Origin: Bacteroidales bacterium
Lineage (GTDB): Bacteria > Bacteroidota > Bacteroidia > Bacteroidales > P3
Direction of reading: 5' to 3'
NCBI GenBank assembly: GCA_016280915.1
Contig: JAEEHQ010000045.1
Span: forward strand, 1-64,000
Length of the DNA stretch: 64,000 bases
Below, piece after piece: positions 1-9,196 of the stretch. The translations under genes were made by a program, and so were the position numbers. The notes beneath the pieces were generated by a model. That model searched no databases. It was given only the letters and a program-made list of their open reading frames with translations, and was not told the DNA's origin. Position 1 is the first letter of the stretch. Every line of letters begins with the position of its first letter.

Positions 1-18
1 AGACACACAGAAATTGTG

Positions 19-26
19 TATCTTTG
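19..26 (+). promoter_or_regulatory. Candidate Bacteroidetes -7 element at the left edge
   Basis: TATCTTTG matches the TAnnTTTG -7 consensus of Bacteroidetes promoters. The matching -33 element would lie outside the window, so it cannot be checked. The next plus-strand terminator is only about 60 bases downstream, so any transcript would be very short. Confidence 0.35.
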
Positions 27-87
27 CTCTTTGGTAAGGTGATTATATCTTTTCATTTGACAACACACAAGTAGTCATTTTACCTGA

Positions 88-115
88 GAGTACCAAATTT
101 TGGTACTCTTTTTTT
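88..115 (+). terminator. Rho-independent terminator
   Basis: The stem GAGTACC...GGTACTC is followed directly by seven T residues, the classic plus-strand intrinsic terminator. It ends either a gene left of the window or a short RNA starting near base 33. The minus strand has no U-run here, so it probably does not stop miaA. Confidence 0.8.
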
Positions 116-144
116 CTACTTAGTGTTGCACTTGTAACTGGAAT

Positions 145-1059
145 TTAGGCTTCTCTGAAAAGAGCCATCACTTCACTCACCTTAGCCTCCATGGGCTGGG
201 TGCCGTCGATCCAATGGATGGGGATGCCCTGACGCTCCATGCGGCGGAACCAGGTCATCTGACGCTTAGAGAATCGGCGGATGTCGGTGTAGAGGTTCTC
301 ATACATCTCTTCGTAGCTGCACTCGTTGCGCAGATAGCGAGTGATATGTTTGTACTCTAACCCATAGCGTAATAGCCGCTCAGCTGGGACACCGCTGTCA
401 AGCAGGCGTTGCACCTCTTCCACCATCCCCTCCTCCAGACGCTGACGCAGGCGGATGCCGATACGCTCTATGACCTGTGCGCGGGGGTAACTGACCCCGA
501 TGATAAGATGCTCCACCTCGGGCATGTGGGGATAGGCATCGGGGTGCTGGAGACGGTATTCCTGAATCTCAAGGGCGCGCAGCAGACGGTCGCGGGTCTC
601 GGTGTCGGTGTGGTTGTGCAGCTTGATAAGGCTGGCAAGGCGAGCGGTCAGCTCCTCGTCGCTATAGGCCTCCATAAGTTTGCGAAACTCAGGGTCGATT
701 GGAGCATCAGCCAACTGGTACCCTTTCACAACAGCTTCGATATACATGCCGGTACCACCGCAGAGAATAGGCTGGCGACCCCGACCAACTATATCATTAA
801 AAGCACGGATAAAATCGTTCTGGAACTGATAGACATTGTATTCGTAACCAGCATCGTGAATGTCGATAAGATGGTAGGGGATATCAACGTCGTGAATATG
901 ATAGTCGGCAAGGTCTTTGCCCGTGCCGATGTCCATGCCACGGAAGACCTGCCGAGAGTCAGCACTAATAATCTCACCGCCGAGCTGGAAAGCCAGTTCG
1001 GCGGCGAGACTTGTCTTACCACAAGCCGTGGGGCCTGTTATGGTGATTAACTTAGTCGT
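145..1059 (-). CDS. miaA: tRNA dimethylallyltransferase MiaA (no canonical start codon)
   Basis: MiaA transfers a dimethylallyl group to N6 of A37 in tRNAs that read UNN codons. The ORF track starts at an internal Met (base 936). The open frame continues 41 codons upstream and encodes the essential N-terminus: P-loop GPTACGKT followed by the conserved ADSRQVFRGMDIGTGK segment. That extension has no ATG, GTG or TTG. An in-frame TAG lies at 1062-1060, directly followed by ACG at 1059, which would give a family-like MTKLITITGPT start and 304 residues, normal for MiaA. ATC (1047) and ATA (1041) are other non-standard options. The frame overlaps the last codons of the upstream OmpA gene, so translational coupling is possible. 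Identity is secure; the start is not. Confidence 0.9.
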   Translation of the reverse strand, partial: TTKLITITGPTACGKTSLAAELAFQLGGEIISADSRQVFRGMDIGTGKDLADYHIHDVDIPYHLIDIHDAGYEYNVYQFQNDFIRAFNDIVGRGRQPILCGGTGMYIEAVVKGYQLADAPIDPEFRKLMEAYSDEELTARLASLIKLHNHTDTETRDRLLRALEIQEYRLQHPDAYPHMPEVEHLIIGVSYPRAQVIERIGIRLRQRLEEGMVEEVQRLLDSGVPAERLLRYGLEYKHITRYLRNECSYEEMYENLYTDIRRFSKRQMTWFRRMERQGIPIHWIDGTQPMEAKVSEVMALFREA

Positions 1060-3829
1060 CTAAGAAATAGAGTTTGCCGAGCTGCTTGTCGAACTCGTAC
1101 TCGCCGAAATCGGACAGAGCAGAACGGTTGATAATAAACTTATAATCGATATTCTTGACCACAATCACCTCGACATTGTACTGGTGGTGCTGACCAATCT
1201 GAATCTCCTTGAAGACCAACTTGGCCTTATCGAGGATATTGCCTTCGGGGTCGAAAGCATTATCGCGGTCGGGGAAATCTTCCTTGTTGATGCGACGCTG
1301 ATAGAGCATATTCATGGCCTCCGTCCAAGAAATGGCGATAGGCTCCTTGAAACGCTCGTCAATAAGCATGGGCACCTGCTGACCGTTGATGATGGCTTGG
1401 ACTTCGCCCTTTTGGGTATTGATCATCGTCACAGGAATGGTGCTCTCATCGTGAACGATGACGGCCACATCTCTGTAGTTGGAATCAACGGGTGCATTGA
1501 CCAAGTCGATATAGGTGCCATCCTCGTTCTGCTTGGCGATAGTAGAATCGGCCAACGAGTTGACCACATTCTTACGCACATAGTCGGAACGAAGCACCAG
1601 AAATTCAATACGACGGTTGAGCTGGTGGGCAGCCTCTTGGTGCTCGGGGGTGGGCAGGTCGTTGATGTAGTCGCAATCGAGCGTTGTGCCTGCTGAGAAA
1701 GTGTAGGGAACGCCACCAACCTCAATCACCACGTCGCGGTCAAGCGTACGGGGAACACGCTCAGCATAGCCCTTGGCGACCAAACGGTCACGCTCAATGC
1801 CACGGCTGGCAAGGTAGTCAACCACGCTCTGGGCACGGCGCTGAGAAAGAGTATCGTTGGTGAGGCCAAGATAAGGACGGCAGTCGGTATGGGCACGGAT
1901 TTCGACCACGATGCTGGGATTGTTGACCATCACCAGATAAAGGTCCATCAAAGAATCCATGAACTCCTCTTTGATGTCCCACTTGCTGAGGTCATAACGA
2001 ATCTCGGGCAGTACCACAGGTTGCTGGGGCACAGGCTCCATGCGGTAGTCGTGGACGATGTCCTTGTCGACGGTATAGCCCTTGGTGCTCTCAGAGCCCT
2101 CTAAGCTGAAGTAGTCGACCTTTGACAGGTACATCTTATAAACCACCTGGCCGTGGACTTGGCTGTTGTTGAACTTATAATGACCCTTCTTGTCGGTGTA
2201 GGTCTCAGCCTCAGAGCCGTCGGAGCCCACAATCTTAACCTTGGCACCCTTGATGAGCTGCATGGACTTCTCGTCACGGACGGTGCCCTCGATAGTATAG
2301 AGCAGCGGAGGTAGCTGGAAAGAGAAAAGGTTCATGGTAGGCAGGGGAATCTTCTTACCTTTCTTGTCGGTATTCTTGTTGAAAGGATCGTCAAAGGGTC
2401 GGTTGGAAGAGAAATAGCCACGCTCCATCATGGGGTTGTCGTCATTCTCGGGATAGTAGATGATGGTCATCTCATCGTAAGAAGAGTTGATTGGCACACC
2501 GAGGTTCTGCGGTTTGGAGCAGATGCGCTTGCCAATCTTGGTCTTGAAGAGGTCGTAACCGCCGATGCCGGGGAGACCGTTGGAAGAGAAGTACATCGTG
2601 GAGTCGCCACGGAGGACAGGGAAAGCCTCACGGCCGGGGGTGTTGACCGGAGTTCCCATATTGACGGGCTTGCCAAAATCGTCGGCAAGGGAAGGACGGG
2701 TGGCCTTCCAGATATCATAGTCGCCCTCTCCACCGGGCATGTCGGAACAGAAATAGAGGGTGAGACCATCGGAAGAGATAGCAGGATAGAGGTAGTTGTA
2801 GTTGGTGTCGCCAAGGTCGATTTTGACAGGTGTTGCCCATTCGCCGGGTTGCAACTCTTCTTGTTCAGTTTCCTCATCCTTAGCGTCCTTACCTTTTTTC
2901 TTACCCTTGGTGTCTTTATCTTCGTCAGCGTCTTTCTGGCCCTTCTTACCCTTCTTGGTAGTGGTCTTGCTGGCCTTAGCTTTCTTGGCAGTCTTCTTTT
3001 TCTTGTCGACAGCTACAGCCTTGGTAGAAGTGTAGATGGCACAACCATGACTCTCATGCTCAACAATGTCGCATCGGGTGAAATAGATGGTATTGCCATC
3101 GGGTGAGAAACAAGCCTCACCTTCGTTGTTCGAGGTATTAATCTTACCGCTTTCGTCAAAAGAAGTCGGAACATCTGTCCAACGCTCGTTGCGGTCCTTA
3201 TAGACAGTATAGAAGGAGGAGAAATTCTGACCTGTCCACACATCCTGTCCCTCATCATTCATCCCATAGCGAGAAGAGGTGAAAACAAGGGTATTGGTGT
3301 CGTCGCCCATAAAACGGGGTGACCAGTCGTTATAGTCGGTATTCCAATCGGTCAAACGGGTGATGACATGGCGGCTACGGTCGGCGGCCCAACGGGTAAC
3401 TTCGATAAGAGATTTCTTACGAGAAAGGGCCAACTTATCGTTGGGCACCAACTCAAGGAACTTGTCGTAATAACTGTCGGCATCGTCAAACTCGCCACTA
3501 AAGCGGCACATCTCAGCCATATAGTAATAAATCTTGGGCTCGACGGTGTAGTAGCCTGCCTGAATGAGGCGGCGGTAGGTATGCTGAGCCTTGGGATAGT
3601 TGTACATAAGGCGGTAGCATTCACCCATCTGGAAATAGATGCGGTTTTTCTCGGCCTTGTTGCTGCTCACCCTGTCATAAGCCTTTTGATAGCTTTCGAG
3701 GGCAAGGATGTACTGCTTGTTCTGAAACTGCTGGTCGGCCACAGCGGCCACACTACTTTGGGCCGAGGCTGTCCCTGCAAAAAGAATGGCTACAATAAGT
3801 AGTGCAAGTCCTTTTTTTATCATTTTCAT
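1052..3829 (-). CDS. PorE-like TPR / PD40 propeller / OmpA-domain envelope protein
   Basis: A 925-residue protein with a cleavable signal peptide (ends ...GTASAQ). Rough order of parts: TPR helices (30-140), a WD40-like PD40 beta-propeller with SPDG/SSDG blades (160-470), a carboxypeptidase-regulatory-like beta domain (515-590), then a peptidoglycan-binding OmpA C-terminal domain containing EIRAHTDCR and NRRIEFLVL. A further tail of about 160 residues has no family I recognise. TPR, propeller, CRD and OmpA in this order is the layout of PorE of the type IX secretion system, but related OmpA proteins share it, so I leave the symbol empty. A lysine-rich low-complexity stretch interrupts the propeller. 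It is expected in the periplasm, tethering outer-membrane machinery to peptidoglycan. Confidence 0.85.
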   Translation of the reverse strand: MKMIKKGLALLIVAILFAGTASAQSSVAAVADQQFQNKQYILALESYQKAYDRVSSNKAEKNRIYFQMGECYRLMYNYPKAQHTYRRLIQAGYYTVEPKIYYYMAEMCRFSGEFDDADSYYDKFLELVPNDKLALSRKKSLIEVTRWAADRSRHVITRLTDWNTDYNDWSPRFMGDDTNTLVFTSSRYGMNDEGQDVWTGQNFSSFYTVYKDRNERWTDVPTSFDESGKINTSNNEGEACFSPDGNTIYFTRCDIVEHESHGCAIYTSTKAVAVDKKKKTAKKAKASKTTTKKGKKGQKDADEDKDTKGKKKGKDAKDEETEQEELQPGEWATPVKIDLGDTNYNYLYPAISSDGLTLYFCSDMPGGEGDYDIWKATRPSLADDFGKPVNMGTPVNTPGREAFPVLRGDSTMYFSSNGLPGIGGYDLFKTKIGKRICSKPQNLGVPINSSYDEMTIIYYPENDDNPMMERGYFSSNRPFDDPFNKNTDKKGKKIPLPTMNLFSFQLPPLLYTIEGTVRDEKSMQLIKGAKVKIVGSDGSEAETYTDKKGHYKFNNSQVHGQVVYKMYLSKVDYFSLEGSESTKGYTVDKDIVHDYRMEPVPQQPVVLPEIRYDLSKWDIKEEFMDSLMDLYLVMVNNPSIVVEIRAHTDCRPYLGLTNDTLSQRRAQSVVDYLASRGIERDRLVAKGYAERVPRTLDRDVVIEVGGVPYTFSAGTTLDCDYINDLPTPEHQEAAHQLNRRIEFLVLRSDYVRKNVVNSLADSTIAKQNEDGTYIDLVNAPVDSNYRDVAVIVHDESTIPVTMINTQKGEVQAIINGQQVPMLIDERFKEPIAISWTEAMNMLYQRRINKEDFPDRDNAFDPEGNILDKAKLVFKEIQIGQHHQYNVEVIVVKNIDYKFIINRSALSDFGEYEFDKQLGKLYFLDD

Positions 3830-3969
3830 TATATATAGATATTTTATTTCCGTAACGTAATTATATTAATATTAGTACATTGCACCAAAAAAAAATTAGA
3901 GACAATGCACACAATTAATGCGCTAAATTACACATTTTTTTTGACATGAGGAAAAAAGTAAACAAGAAA

Positions 3970-5202
3970 TTACTTTTCGTCCACCTGCACACTCTCAATA
4001 TCAGGATAAAGGAGGTAACGACTGCGGATGGTCTTGAAATGGTCGAGTTGGGGTTGCCAGGAGGCCCTAATCTCCTCTTCTGGCACCTGATGCTGCAACT
4101 GACGGCGTAAGTCGCCCGTGCCAGCCAACTTATCGAAGAAATTGTTCCCCAAAAAGAAGAGATTTCTGTTAGCCACCACATTGTACATCATCATCAGATA
4201 TGAAAGGTCAAACCTTGGCGGCACTTTTATTCCGCGCAAGTCGAATCCATAGCATGGCTTCCCTCCTTTAGGAGTGAACGAGTAGAGGGGTACTTTCTGC
4301 CCGGCGGCAAGGGTGTAGGTGGCATTCCATTCCACTCGGCTAGGATGAGGTGTGCCCACCACCTCGAAAGGCCAGTCGGTTCCACGCCCCACGCTGGCAG
4401 AGGTGCCCTCAAACAAACAGAGGCTGGGATAGAGTGCAATGGCATGGGCGTTGCGCAAATTGGGCGAAGGAGGAACAGGCAAATCATAGACACTATCACG
4501 ACGATAGTTTTGCATGGGAACTACCGAAAGCTTGCATTCTATGCCACCCGACAACCAATGCTCGCCATTGACCATGCAAGCATATTCGCCAATGGTCATA
4601 CCATAGACAATCGGCACGGGGTGCATGCCCACAAAAGAGCGGTACTTGGCCGTGTCGAGCACAGGCCCATCGATGTAATGTCCATTGGGGTTAGGTCGGT
4701 CAAGCACAAGCAATGGCTTGTCATTCTCGGCACAAGCCTCCATCACATAATGCAACGTTGAAAGATAAGTGTAAAAACGGCAACCCACATCCTGCAAATC
4801 GAAGATAACCACATCCACATCCTTCAATTGCGCTGGTGTAGGCTTCTTGTTCTTGCCATAGAGAGAAATGATGGGGAGCCCCGTCTTGGGGTCAACACTA
4901 TTGTCCACCTTGGCTCCTGCAGCCTCTGTGCCGCGGAAACCATGTTCGGGACAGAATATCTTCGTCACATGAACGCCTTCATTTAAAAGCGTGTCGACCA
5001 AGTGAGTACCCCCAACCAACGACGTTTGGTTGGCAACCAGGGCAACCGCAAGAGGTGGGAAAATGGCATACTCCTTCGATAGCATCACTTCGGCGCCCAC
5101 CCTCAAAGGCTGAGGGACTGAGGGCTTTGGCTGCTGCGCCTTGCACCCCACCGCCAGCAGTAGTGCCACCAACACCAACCAGCTATGCCTCAACGTATGC
5201 AT
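3970..5202 (-). CDS. NamZ-type exo-beta-N-acetylmuramidase (DUF1343) lipoprotein
   Basis: 410 residues from ATG 5202. The ORF track start at 5211 is TTG, which would overlap the dut stop by 4 bases. A lipobox-like signal (LLLAVGC) suggests a lipoprotein. The body carries DUF1343/NamZ features: VALVANQTS, CPEHGFRGTEAAG, VVIFDLQDVGCRFYTY and LDRPNPNGHYIDGP. NamZ family members remove terminal N-acetylmuramic acid from peptidoglycan fragments, so a role in cell-wall recycling is likely. It follows dut closely and is probably co-transcribed with it. Confidence 0.88.
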   Translation of the reverse strand: MHTLRHSWLVLVALLLAVGCKAQQPKPSVPQPLRVGAEVMLSKEYAIFPPLAVALVANQTSLVGGTHLVDTLLNEGVHVTKIFCPEHGFRGTEAAGAKVDNSVDPKTGLPIISLYGKNKKPTPAQLKDVDVVIFDLQDVGCRFYTYLSTLHYVMEACAENDKPLLVLDRPNPNGHYIDGPVLDTAKYRSFVGMHPVPIVYGMTIGEYACMVNGEHWLSGGIECKLSVVPMQNYRRDSVYDLPVPPSPNLRNAHAIALYPSLCLFEGTSASVGRGTDWPFEVVGTPHPSRVEWNATYTLAAGQKVPLYSFTPKGGKPCYGFDLRGIKVPPRFDLSYLMMMYNVVANRNLFFLGNNFFDKLAGTGDLRRQLQHQVPEEEIRASWQPQLDHFKTIRSRYLLYPDIESVQVDEK

Positions 5203-5207
5203 GATAA

Positions 5208-5645
5208 TCAATTCTTACCCGTATGACCAAAACCGCCAGCACCGCGCTCCGTCTCACTCAGCTCCTCCACTTGCACCAGCTCAGCCTGCTCATGCCGCGC
5301 CACCACCATCTGGGCGATGCGCTCACCGTCGTTGATAACGAAGGGCTCTTGCGAGAGGTTAATCAAAATCACACAAATCTCTCCTCGGTAATCTGCATCG
5401 ATTGTACCCGGCGAATTAAGAACGGTGATGCCTTTCTTGAGTGCTAACCCGCTGCGAGGACGCACCTGAGCTTCGTAACCCACAGGCAGTTCGATGAAGA
5501 GGCCTGTCTTCACCAATCCTCTTTGCAGAGGCTCTAGGGTGATAGGGCCTTCGGGGAGGAATGCCTTGAGGTCGAGGCCGGCAGAATACTGCGTTTCGTA
5601 CTTGGGAAGGGGATGATGGGATTTGTTGATGATTTTGAGAATCAT
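5208..5645 (-). CDS. dut: Deoxyuridine triphosphatase (dUTPase)
   Basis: 145 residues. It hydrolyses dUTP to dUMP and pyrophosphate, keeping uracil out of DNA and feeding thymidylate synthesis. All five trimeric dUTPase motifs are visible: [37 protein letters not shown] and the C-terminal glycine-rich [10 protein letters not shown]. It directly precedes the NamZ gene. Confidence 0.97.
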   Translation of the reverse strand: MILKIINKSHHPLPKYETQYSAGLDLKAFLPEGPITLEPLQRGLVKTGLFIELPVGYEAQVRPRSGLALKKGITVLNSPGTIDADYRGEICVILINLSQEPFVINDGERIAQMVVARHEQAELVQVEELSETERGAGGFGHTGKN

Positions 5646-5683
5646 AGCGGTAAGCGTTGTTTTAATAACCTTTTAAAATCAAT

Positions 5684-5717
5684 AGGGCTAATGGAACGCA
5701 TGAGTCCTATTAGCCCT
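5684..5717 (-). terminator. Hairpin between clpP and dut
   Basis: On the minus strand AGGGCTAATaGGA pairs with TTCCATTAGCCCT, a stem of about 12 base pairs with one bulge. It is followed by ATTGATTTT rather than a pure T-run. It sits 20 bases after the clpP stop and probably ends or attenuates clpP transcription before dut. Confidence 0.6.
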
Positions 5718-5740
5718 AAATGGCAAATGCCTTGTGGCAA

Positions 5741-6406
5741 TTAGTCTTTGTTGATGAGGATTTCGTCAATCATGCCATACGCCTTGGCCTCCTCAGCGGT
5801 GAACCAATGGTCGCGGTCGCTATCCTCATACACTTTCTCGTAGGGCTGACCGCTGTGCTTGGCGATGATTTCGTAGAGTTCCTTCTTGAGTTTCTGAATC
5901 TCACGGACGGTAATCTCCATGTCGCTGGCCTGACCTTCGGCACCACCCATCGGCTGATGAATCATCACGCGGCTGTGGGGCAGGGCGCAACGCATGCCCT
6001 TCTCGCCAGCACAGAGCAACACGCTGGCCATCGAGGCAGCAAGACCCGTGCAGATTGTGGCAATCTTAGGTTTGATATACTGCATCGTGTCGTAGATACC
6101 CAAGCCCGCATAAACCGAGCCTCCCGGTGAGTTGAGGTAAATAGAGATATCCTTGGTGCTGTCGATGCTCTCGAGGAAGAGCAACTGGGCCTGGATGACA
6201 TCGGCCGTATAGTCGTCGATGGCGGTGCCGAGAAAGATGATGCGGTCCATCATCAAACGGCTGAAAACGTCCATCTGAGCCACATTCAGCTGGCGCTCCT
6301 CCACAATATAGGGGGTAAGCGAATTGTTGATGGCCGAGGTGTATTTGGCATAAGTCGTGCTGCTGATGCCACGATGCTTGGTAGCGTATTTCTCAAACTC
6401 GTTCAT
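5741..6406 (-). CDS. clpP: ATP-dependent Clp protease proteolytic subunit
   Basis: 221 residues. Serine peptidase subunit that forms the double-heptamer proteolytic chamber used with ClpX or ClpA-type unfoldases. The catalytic serine lies in GLAASMASVLL (Ser about 125) and the histidine in MIHQPMGG (His about 150); NSPGGSVYAGL is the conserved oxyanion-region strand. It has a slightly long N-terminus compared with E. coli. trmD lies about 40 bases upstream on the same strand. Confidence 0.97.
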   Translation of the reverse strand: MNEFEKYATKHRGISSTTYAKYTSAINNSLTPYIVEERQLNVAQMDVFSRLMMDRIIFLGTAIDDYTADVIQAQLLFLESIDSTKDISIYLNSPGGSVYAGLGIYDTMQYIKPKIATICTGLAASMASVLLCAGEKGMRCALPHSRVMIHQPMGGAEGQASDMEITVREIQKLKKELYEIIAKHSGQPYEKVYEDSDRDHWFTAEEAKAYGMIDEILINKD

Positions 6407-6446
6407 AATAGCTGTGTATGATTATAGTTTTTATTTGTTTAAATAA

Positions 6447-7151
6447 TTATTCTTTGTTTTTTGTCTGCTTCGACACTTTTTTCATCAATTCCGGACGGCG
6501 TTCCTGAGTGCGTAGCACAGCTTGGTCGTAACGCCATTGCTCTATCTTGGCATGATTGCCGCTGAGCAACACCTCTGGAACCTTCCATCCACGGAAATCG
6601 GGCGGCCGCGTATACTCGGGCGGAGCCACCAAATCATCCTGAAAAGAATCACCCAGCGCCGACTGCTCGTCGCCAATCACACCGGGGATAAGCCTGATGA
6701 CGGCATCGGCAATAACCGCTGCCGCCAGTTCCCCCCCCGTCAACACATAATCGCCAATGGAAATCTCCTTGGTAATAAAATGCTCTCTAATACGCTCATC
6801 CACGCCCTTGTAGTGTCCGCAAAGAATCATCAGATTCTGCTGCAACGACAACGAATTGGCCATCGACTGCGAGAGCATCTCGCCGTCAGGTGCCGTGTAG
6901 ATAACCTCGTCGTATGCTCGTTGAGCCTGCAGCTCCTCAATACAATTGGCCAGGGGTTCCACCGCCATCACCATGCCGGCACCGCCCCCATAGGGATAAT
7001 CGTCCACACTACCGTAGCGCGTCAGCGAATAGTCGTGGAGGTCGTGAAAGACAACCTCCACAATTCCCTTCTTCTGTGCCCTTTTGAGGATAGACTCCTC
7101 AAAGAACATAGACATCATGTTGGGGAAAAGGGTAAGAATATCCAGACGCAT
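6447..7151 (-). CDS. trmD: tRNA (guanine-37-N1)-methyltransferase
   Basis: 234 residues. A knotted SPOUT methyltransferase making m1G37 in tRNAs with G at position 36, which prevents frameshifting. Family motifs visible: [12 protein letters not shown] start, [34 protein letters not shown] in the knot, and [16 protein letters not shown]. It starts one base after the stop of the M23 peptidase gene, so the two are probably translated from one mRNA. Confidence 0.98.
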   Translation of the reverse strand: MRLDILTLFPNMMSMFFEESILKRAQKKGIVEVVFHDLHDYSLTRYGSVDDYPYGGGAGMVMAVEPLANCIEELQAQRAYDEVIYTAPDGEMLSQSMANSLSLQQNLMILCGHYKGVDERIREHFITKEISIGDYVLTGGELAAAVIADAVIRLIPGVIGDEQSALGDSFQDDLVAPPEYTRPPDFRGWKVPEVLLSGNHAKIEQWRYDQAVLRTQERRPELMKKVSKQTKNKE

Positions 7152-7152
7152 A

Positions 7153-8418
7153 TCAGCGGATTCTAAGTTTCTGACCGGGTCGGATGACCGAATTCTCTCT
7201 AAGGCCGTTGAGCTTGCAGAGCTTGCTCACCGTGGTACCGTTACGTTTGGCTATACGGCCAAGGGTGTCGCCTGTGCGCACCTTGTAATACTTGCCGTCG
7301 CTGCTGTAGTTGCCTGAGCTGGAGCGACGCGAAGACTGGCTGCCGGTGTTCTCCTTGCCACGTTTGGCCACTTTGCGGAAGGAGTTATGGGTGAGGGTGA
7401 GGGTGGGAGAAATCAAATCGCGCGTATCGGTGCTAATCACATTCTCGGGATTCATGGCATTCCCCTTGTAGCGGATTTCAAAATGGAGGTGCGAGCCACG
7501 GCTGCGGCCCGTGTTGCCACACAGTCCTATAATGTCGCCGGCTTTCACATGCATGCCAGGGGCCACATGGCGTTTCGACAGGTGGGCATAGTAGGTCTCC
7601 AAGCCATTGTCGTGGCGTATCACCACCAAATGGCCGTAGGAGCTATTGTATTTGGAGAAACGCACCACACCGTCGAAAGCGGCGTAAATAGGCTCTCCTG
7701 TGGGCATAGCCAGGTCAAGACCATAATGGAAACGGCGGCGGCGAGGACCAAAGTGTGAGGTGGCTATGGCTCTCTGTGGTGTGGGGAAAACAAAATGCTT
7801 GCCGTGGTCAGGATCTACCAACGAGAGAGTGACGGGCTCCATCAGCGACACATCCATCTTTTCGGAATGCACCGAAGCCGAGTCGCCGGCATACAATATC
7901 TCATCCTCACTCTCAGCACCAGGGTCGTCCTTCTGAGATAGGAGGAAATCAGGCAAACCTCTCACCAAGTCGCTGTTGTCATCATCGTCCATCTCTTCGG
8001 GTTGGCCCGGACGCTCCTGCAGGTTGGGCATACTGGGAAGGGGCACGCTGGGAGCATCGTAGAAAGCATTCTCACGGTCCTCGCGGTCCTGTGGGTTCTC
8101 ATCAAAATAATAATAGTCCTCGTTTGTCGGTGACTTGCCCTCCACATCGTCGGCCACGTCCACGGTGTCGTTGTTCACCTTTTTCTTTTTAGGCTTCTTT
8201 TGGGCAAAATTATCTATGCGCACTCCCGAGTACTCATCGCCCGGGTCCTTGGTCTTTACAAGTTTGTTGTACTTTATCTGGCTCCCTCCCTTGTCGCTGG
8301 AAGAAACTTTAGGTTTAATTGTCTTATTTTGTTTAGCATTGGGACGGTCCTGGGCATAAGACTGCGCCACGAAAGCGACCATCAGAATTATTATAGTAAA
8401 ATAGATATATTTCTTCAT
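7153..8418 (-). CDS. M23 peptidase with C-terminal LysM domain
   Basis: 421 residues from ATG 8418 (MKKYIYFT). The ORF track start at 8439 lies upstream of the probable -7 promoter element, so the shorter start is preferred. Order: signal peptide, acidic and proline-rich linker (about 25-220), LytM/M23 zinc endopeptidase with [16 protein letters not shown] and the HxH motif SHLHFEIR, then a LysM domain ([20 protein letters not shown]) at the end. It should bind and either cleave peptidoglycan cross-links or activate other hydrolases. The metal-binding residues look intact. Confidence 0.92.
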   Translation of the reverse strand: MKKYIYFTIIILMVAFVAQSYAQDRPNAKQNKTIKPKVSSSDKGGSQIKYNKLVKTKDPGDEYSGVRIDNFAQKKPKKKKVNNDTVDVADDVEGKSPTNEDYYYFDENPQDREDRENAFYDAPSVPLPSMPNLQERPGQPEEMDDDDNSDLVRGLPDFLLSQKDDPGAESEDEILYAGDSASVHSEKMDVSLMEPVTLSLVDPDHGKHFVFPTPQRAIATSHFGPRRRRFHYGLDLAMPTGEPIYAAFDGVVRFSKYNSSYGHLVVIRHDNGLETYYAHLSKRHVAPGMHVKAGDIIGLCGNTGRSRGSHLHFEIRYKGNAMNPENVISTDTRDLISPTLTLTHNSFRKVAKRGKENTGSQSSRRSSSGNYSSDGKYYKVRTGDTLGRIAKRNGTTVSKLCKLNGLRENSVIRPGQKLRIR

Positions 8419-8428
8419 AAATAGAATG

Positions 8429-8460
8429 CAAAAGTACAAAAAAAAATCTACCCGACCAAA
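8429..8460 (-). promoter_or_regulatory. Promoter of the M23 peptidase-trmD genes
   Basis: On the minus strand TTTG, 20 bases, then TACTTTTG matches the Bacteroidetes -33/-7 promoter. The -7 element ends about 10 bases before ATG 8418. This gives a very short leader and decides the start codon of the downstream gene. Confidence 0.7.
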
Positions 8461-8502
8461 ATAAACTTACAACACACCCATTATCAACCCACTAAGGCAA
8501 CA

Positions 8503-8531
8503 AGAATGGAGGCCTACCCATGGCCATCCTC
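8503..8531. other. Hairpin in the 8440-8621 gap
   Basis: ATGGAGG and CCTCCAT flank a 15-base loop in which GGCC also repeats. There is no T-run on either strand. It lies between the terminator of the gene at 8622 and the M23 promoter. Purpose unknown. Confidence 0.4.
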
Positions 8532-8585
8532 CATCTTTGCCAATGATTTTGTAGCCACAACAAGCCAATTATTGTAACCTCTGCC

Positions 8586-8611
8586 AAAAAAAACAAGGGG
8601 TCATCTGCCCC
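8586..8611 (-). terminator. Terminator after the membrane-anchored unknown
   Basis: On the minus strand GGGG-cagatga-CCCC is followed by TTG and eight T residues. The stem is short but the U-run is strong. It lies 10 bases after the stop of the gene at 8622-9161. Confidence 0.65.
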
Positions 8612-8621
8612 ACCATAGGTA

Positions 8622-9161
8622 CTACAGCTCACGCATCTCCTGTTTCAGGAACTCGAGGGCCTTTGTGGTAGGGACCTCACCTGTAGCCACCGAAGAAAAG
8701 ACCGCGCTGGCCAATCGGGTGGGGTCGGCATCGGTGGGAATGGTGATGGCAGCCGAATTGATGATGCCGGTCATCTCGTCCTTGGCCTCGCGAATCATGT
8801 TCCATGCCTCGCTCGACACATACACCTGCTGGCTGAGATTGTGCTCCCACTCGTCGCGGATAGTCTTGGTCATTGTGTTCTGCAGCTTCTTGGTGTCCAT
8901 GCCCAGCTGGTAGCAGCGCAGCACCAAACTCTCGGGACTGATACGTTCCAGATAGAGAGCCATGCGCTCATAGGCCTGCAGGCGGATGGGGGTGACCAGT
9001 TTCACCGCTTCGCGATGCTCGTCAATACGCATCTGCAGCATCTGCATCTTTTGCTGGTTGTCGAAATAACGTTTCGTAATCAGATAAAAGACATAACCCG
9101 CAATAGCCAGGGTGGCCAATACGGCCACTAAAACCACGATGACAAAAAACCAAGTATTCAT
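8622..9161 (-). CDS. Membrane-anchored hypothetical protein
   Basis: 179 residues, not assigned to a family. A single N-terminal transmembrane helix (about residues 4-30: FVIVVLVAVLATLAIAGYVF) is followed by a basic, probably coiled-coil stretch (KRYFDNQQKMQMLQMRIDEH) and a mostly helical cytosolic domain. The layout resembles small anchored adaptor proteins. It begins 35 bases after lepA ends on the same strand, so it is likely co-transcribed with lepA; a terminator follows it. No catalytic motif is visible. Confidence 0.75.
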   Translation of the reverse strand: MNTWFFVIVVLVAVLATLAIAGYVFYLITKRYFDNQQKMQMLQMRIDEHREAVKLVTPIRLQAYERMALYLERISPESLVLRCYQLGMDTKKLQNTMTKTIRDEWEHNLSQQVYVSSEAWNMIREAKDEMTGIINSAAITIPTDADPTRLASAVFSSVATGEVPTTKALEFLKQEMREL

Positions 9162-9196
9162 GAATTTTCTTAATTATCAGTTATTAAAGTTAATTA

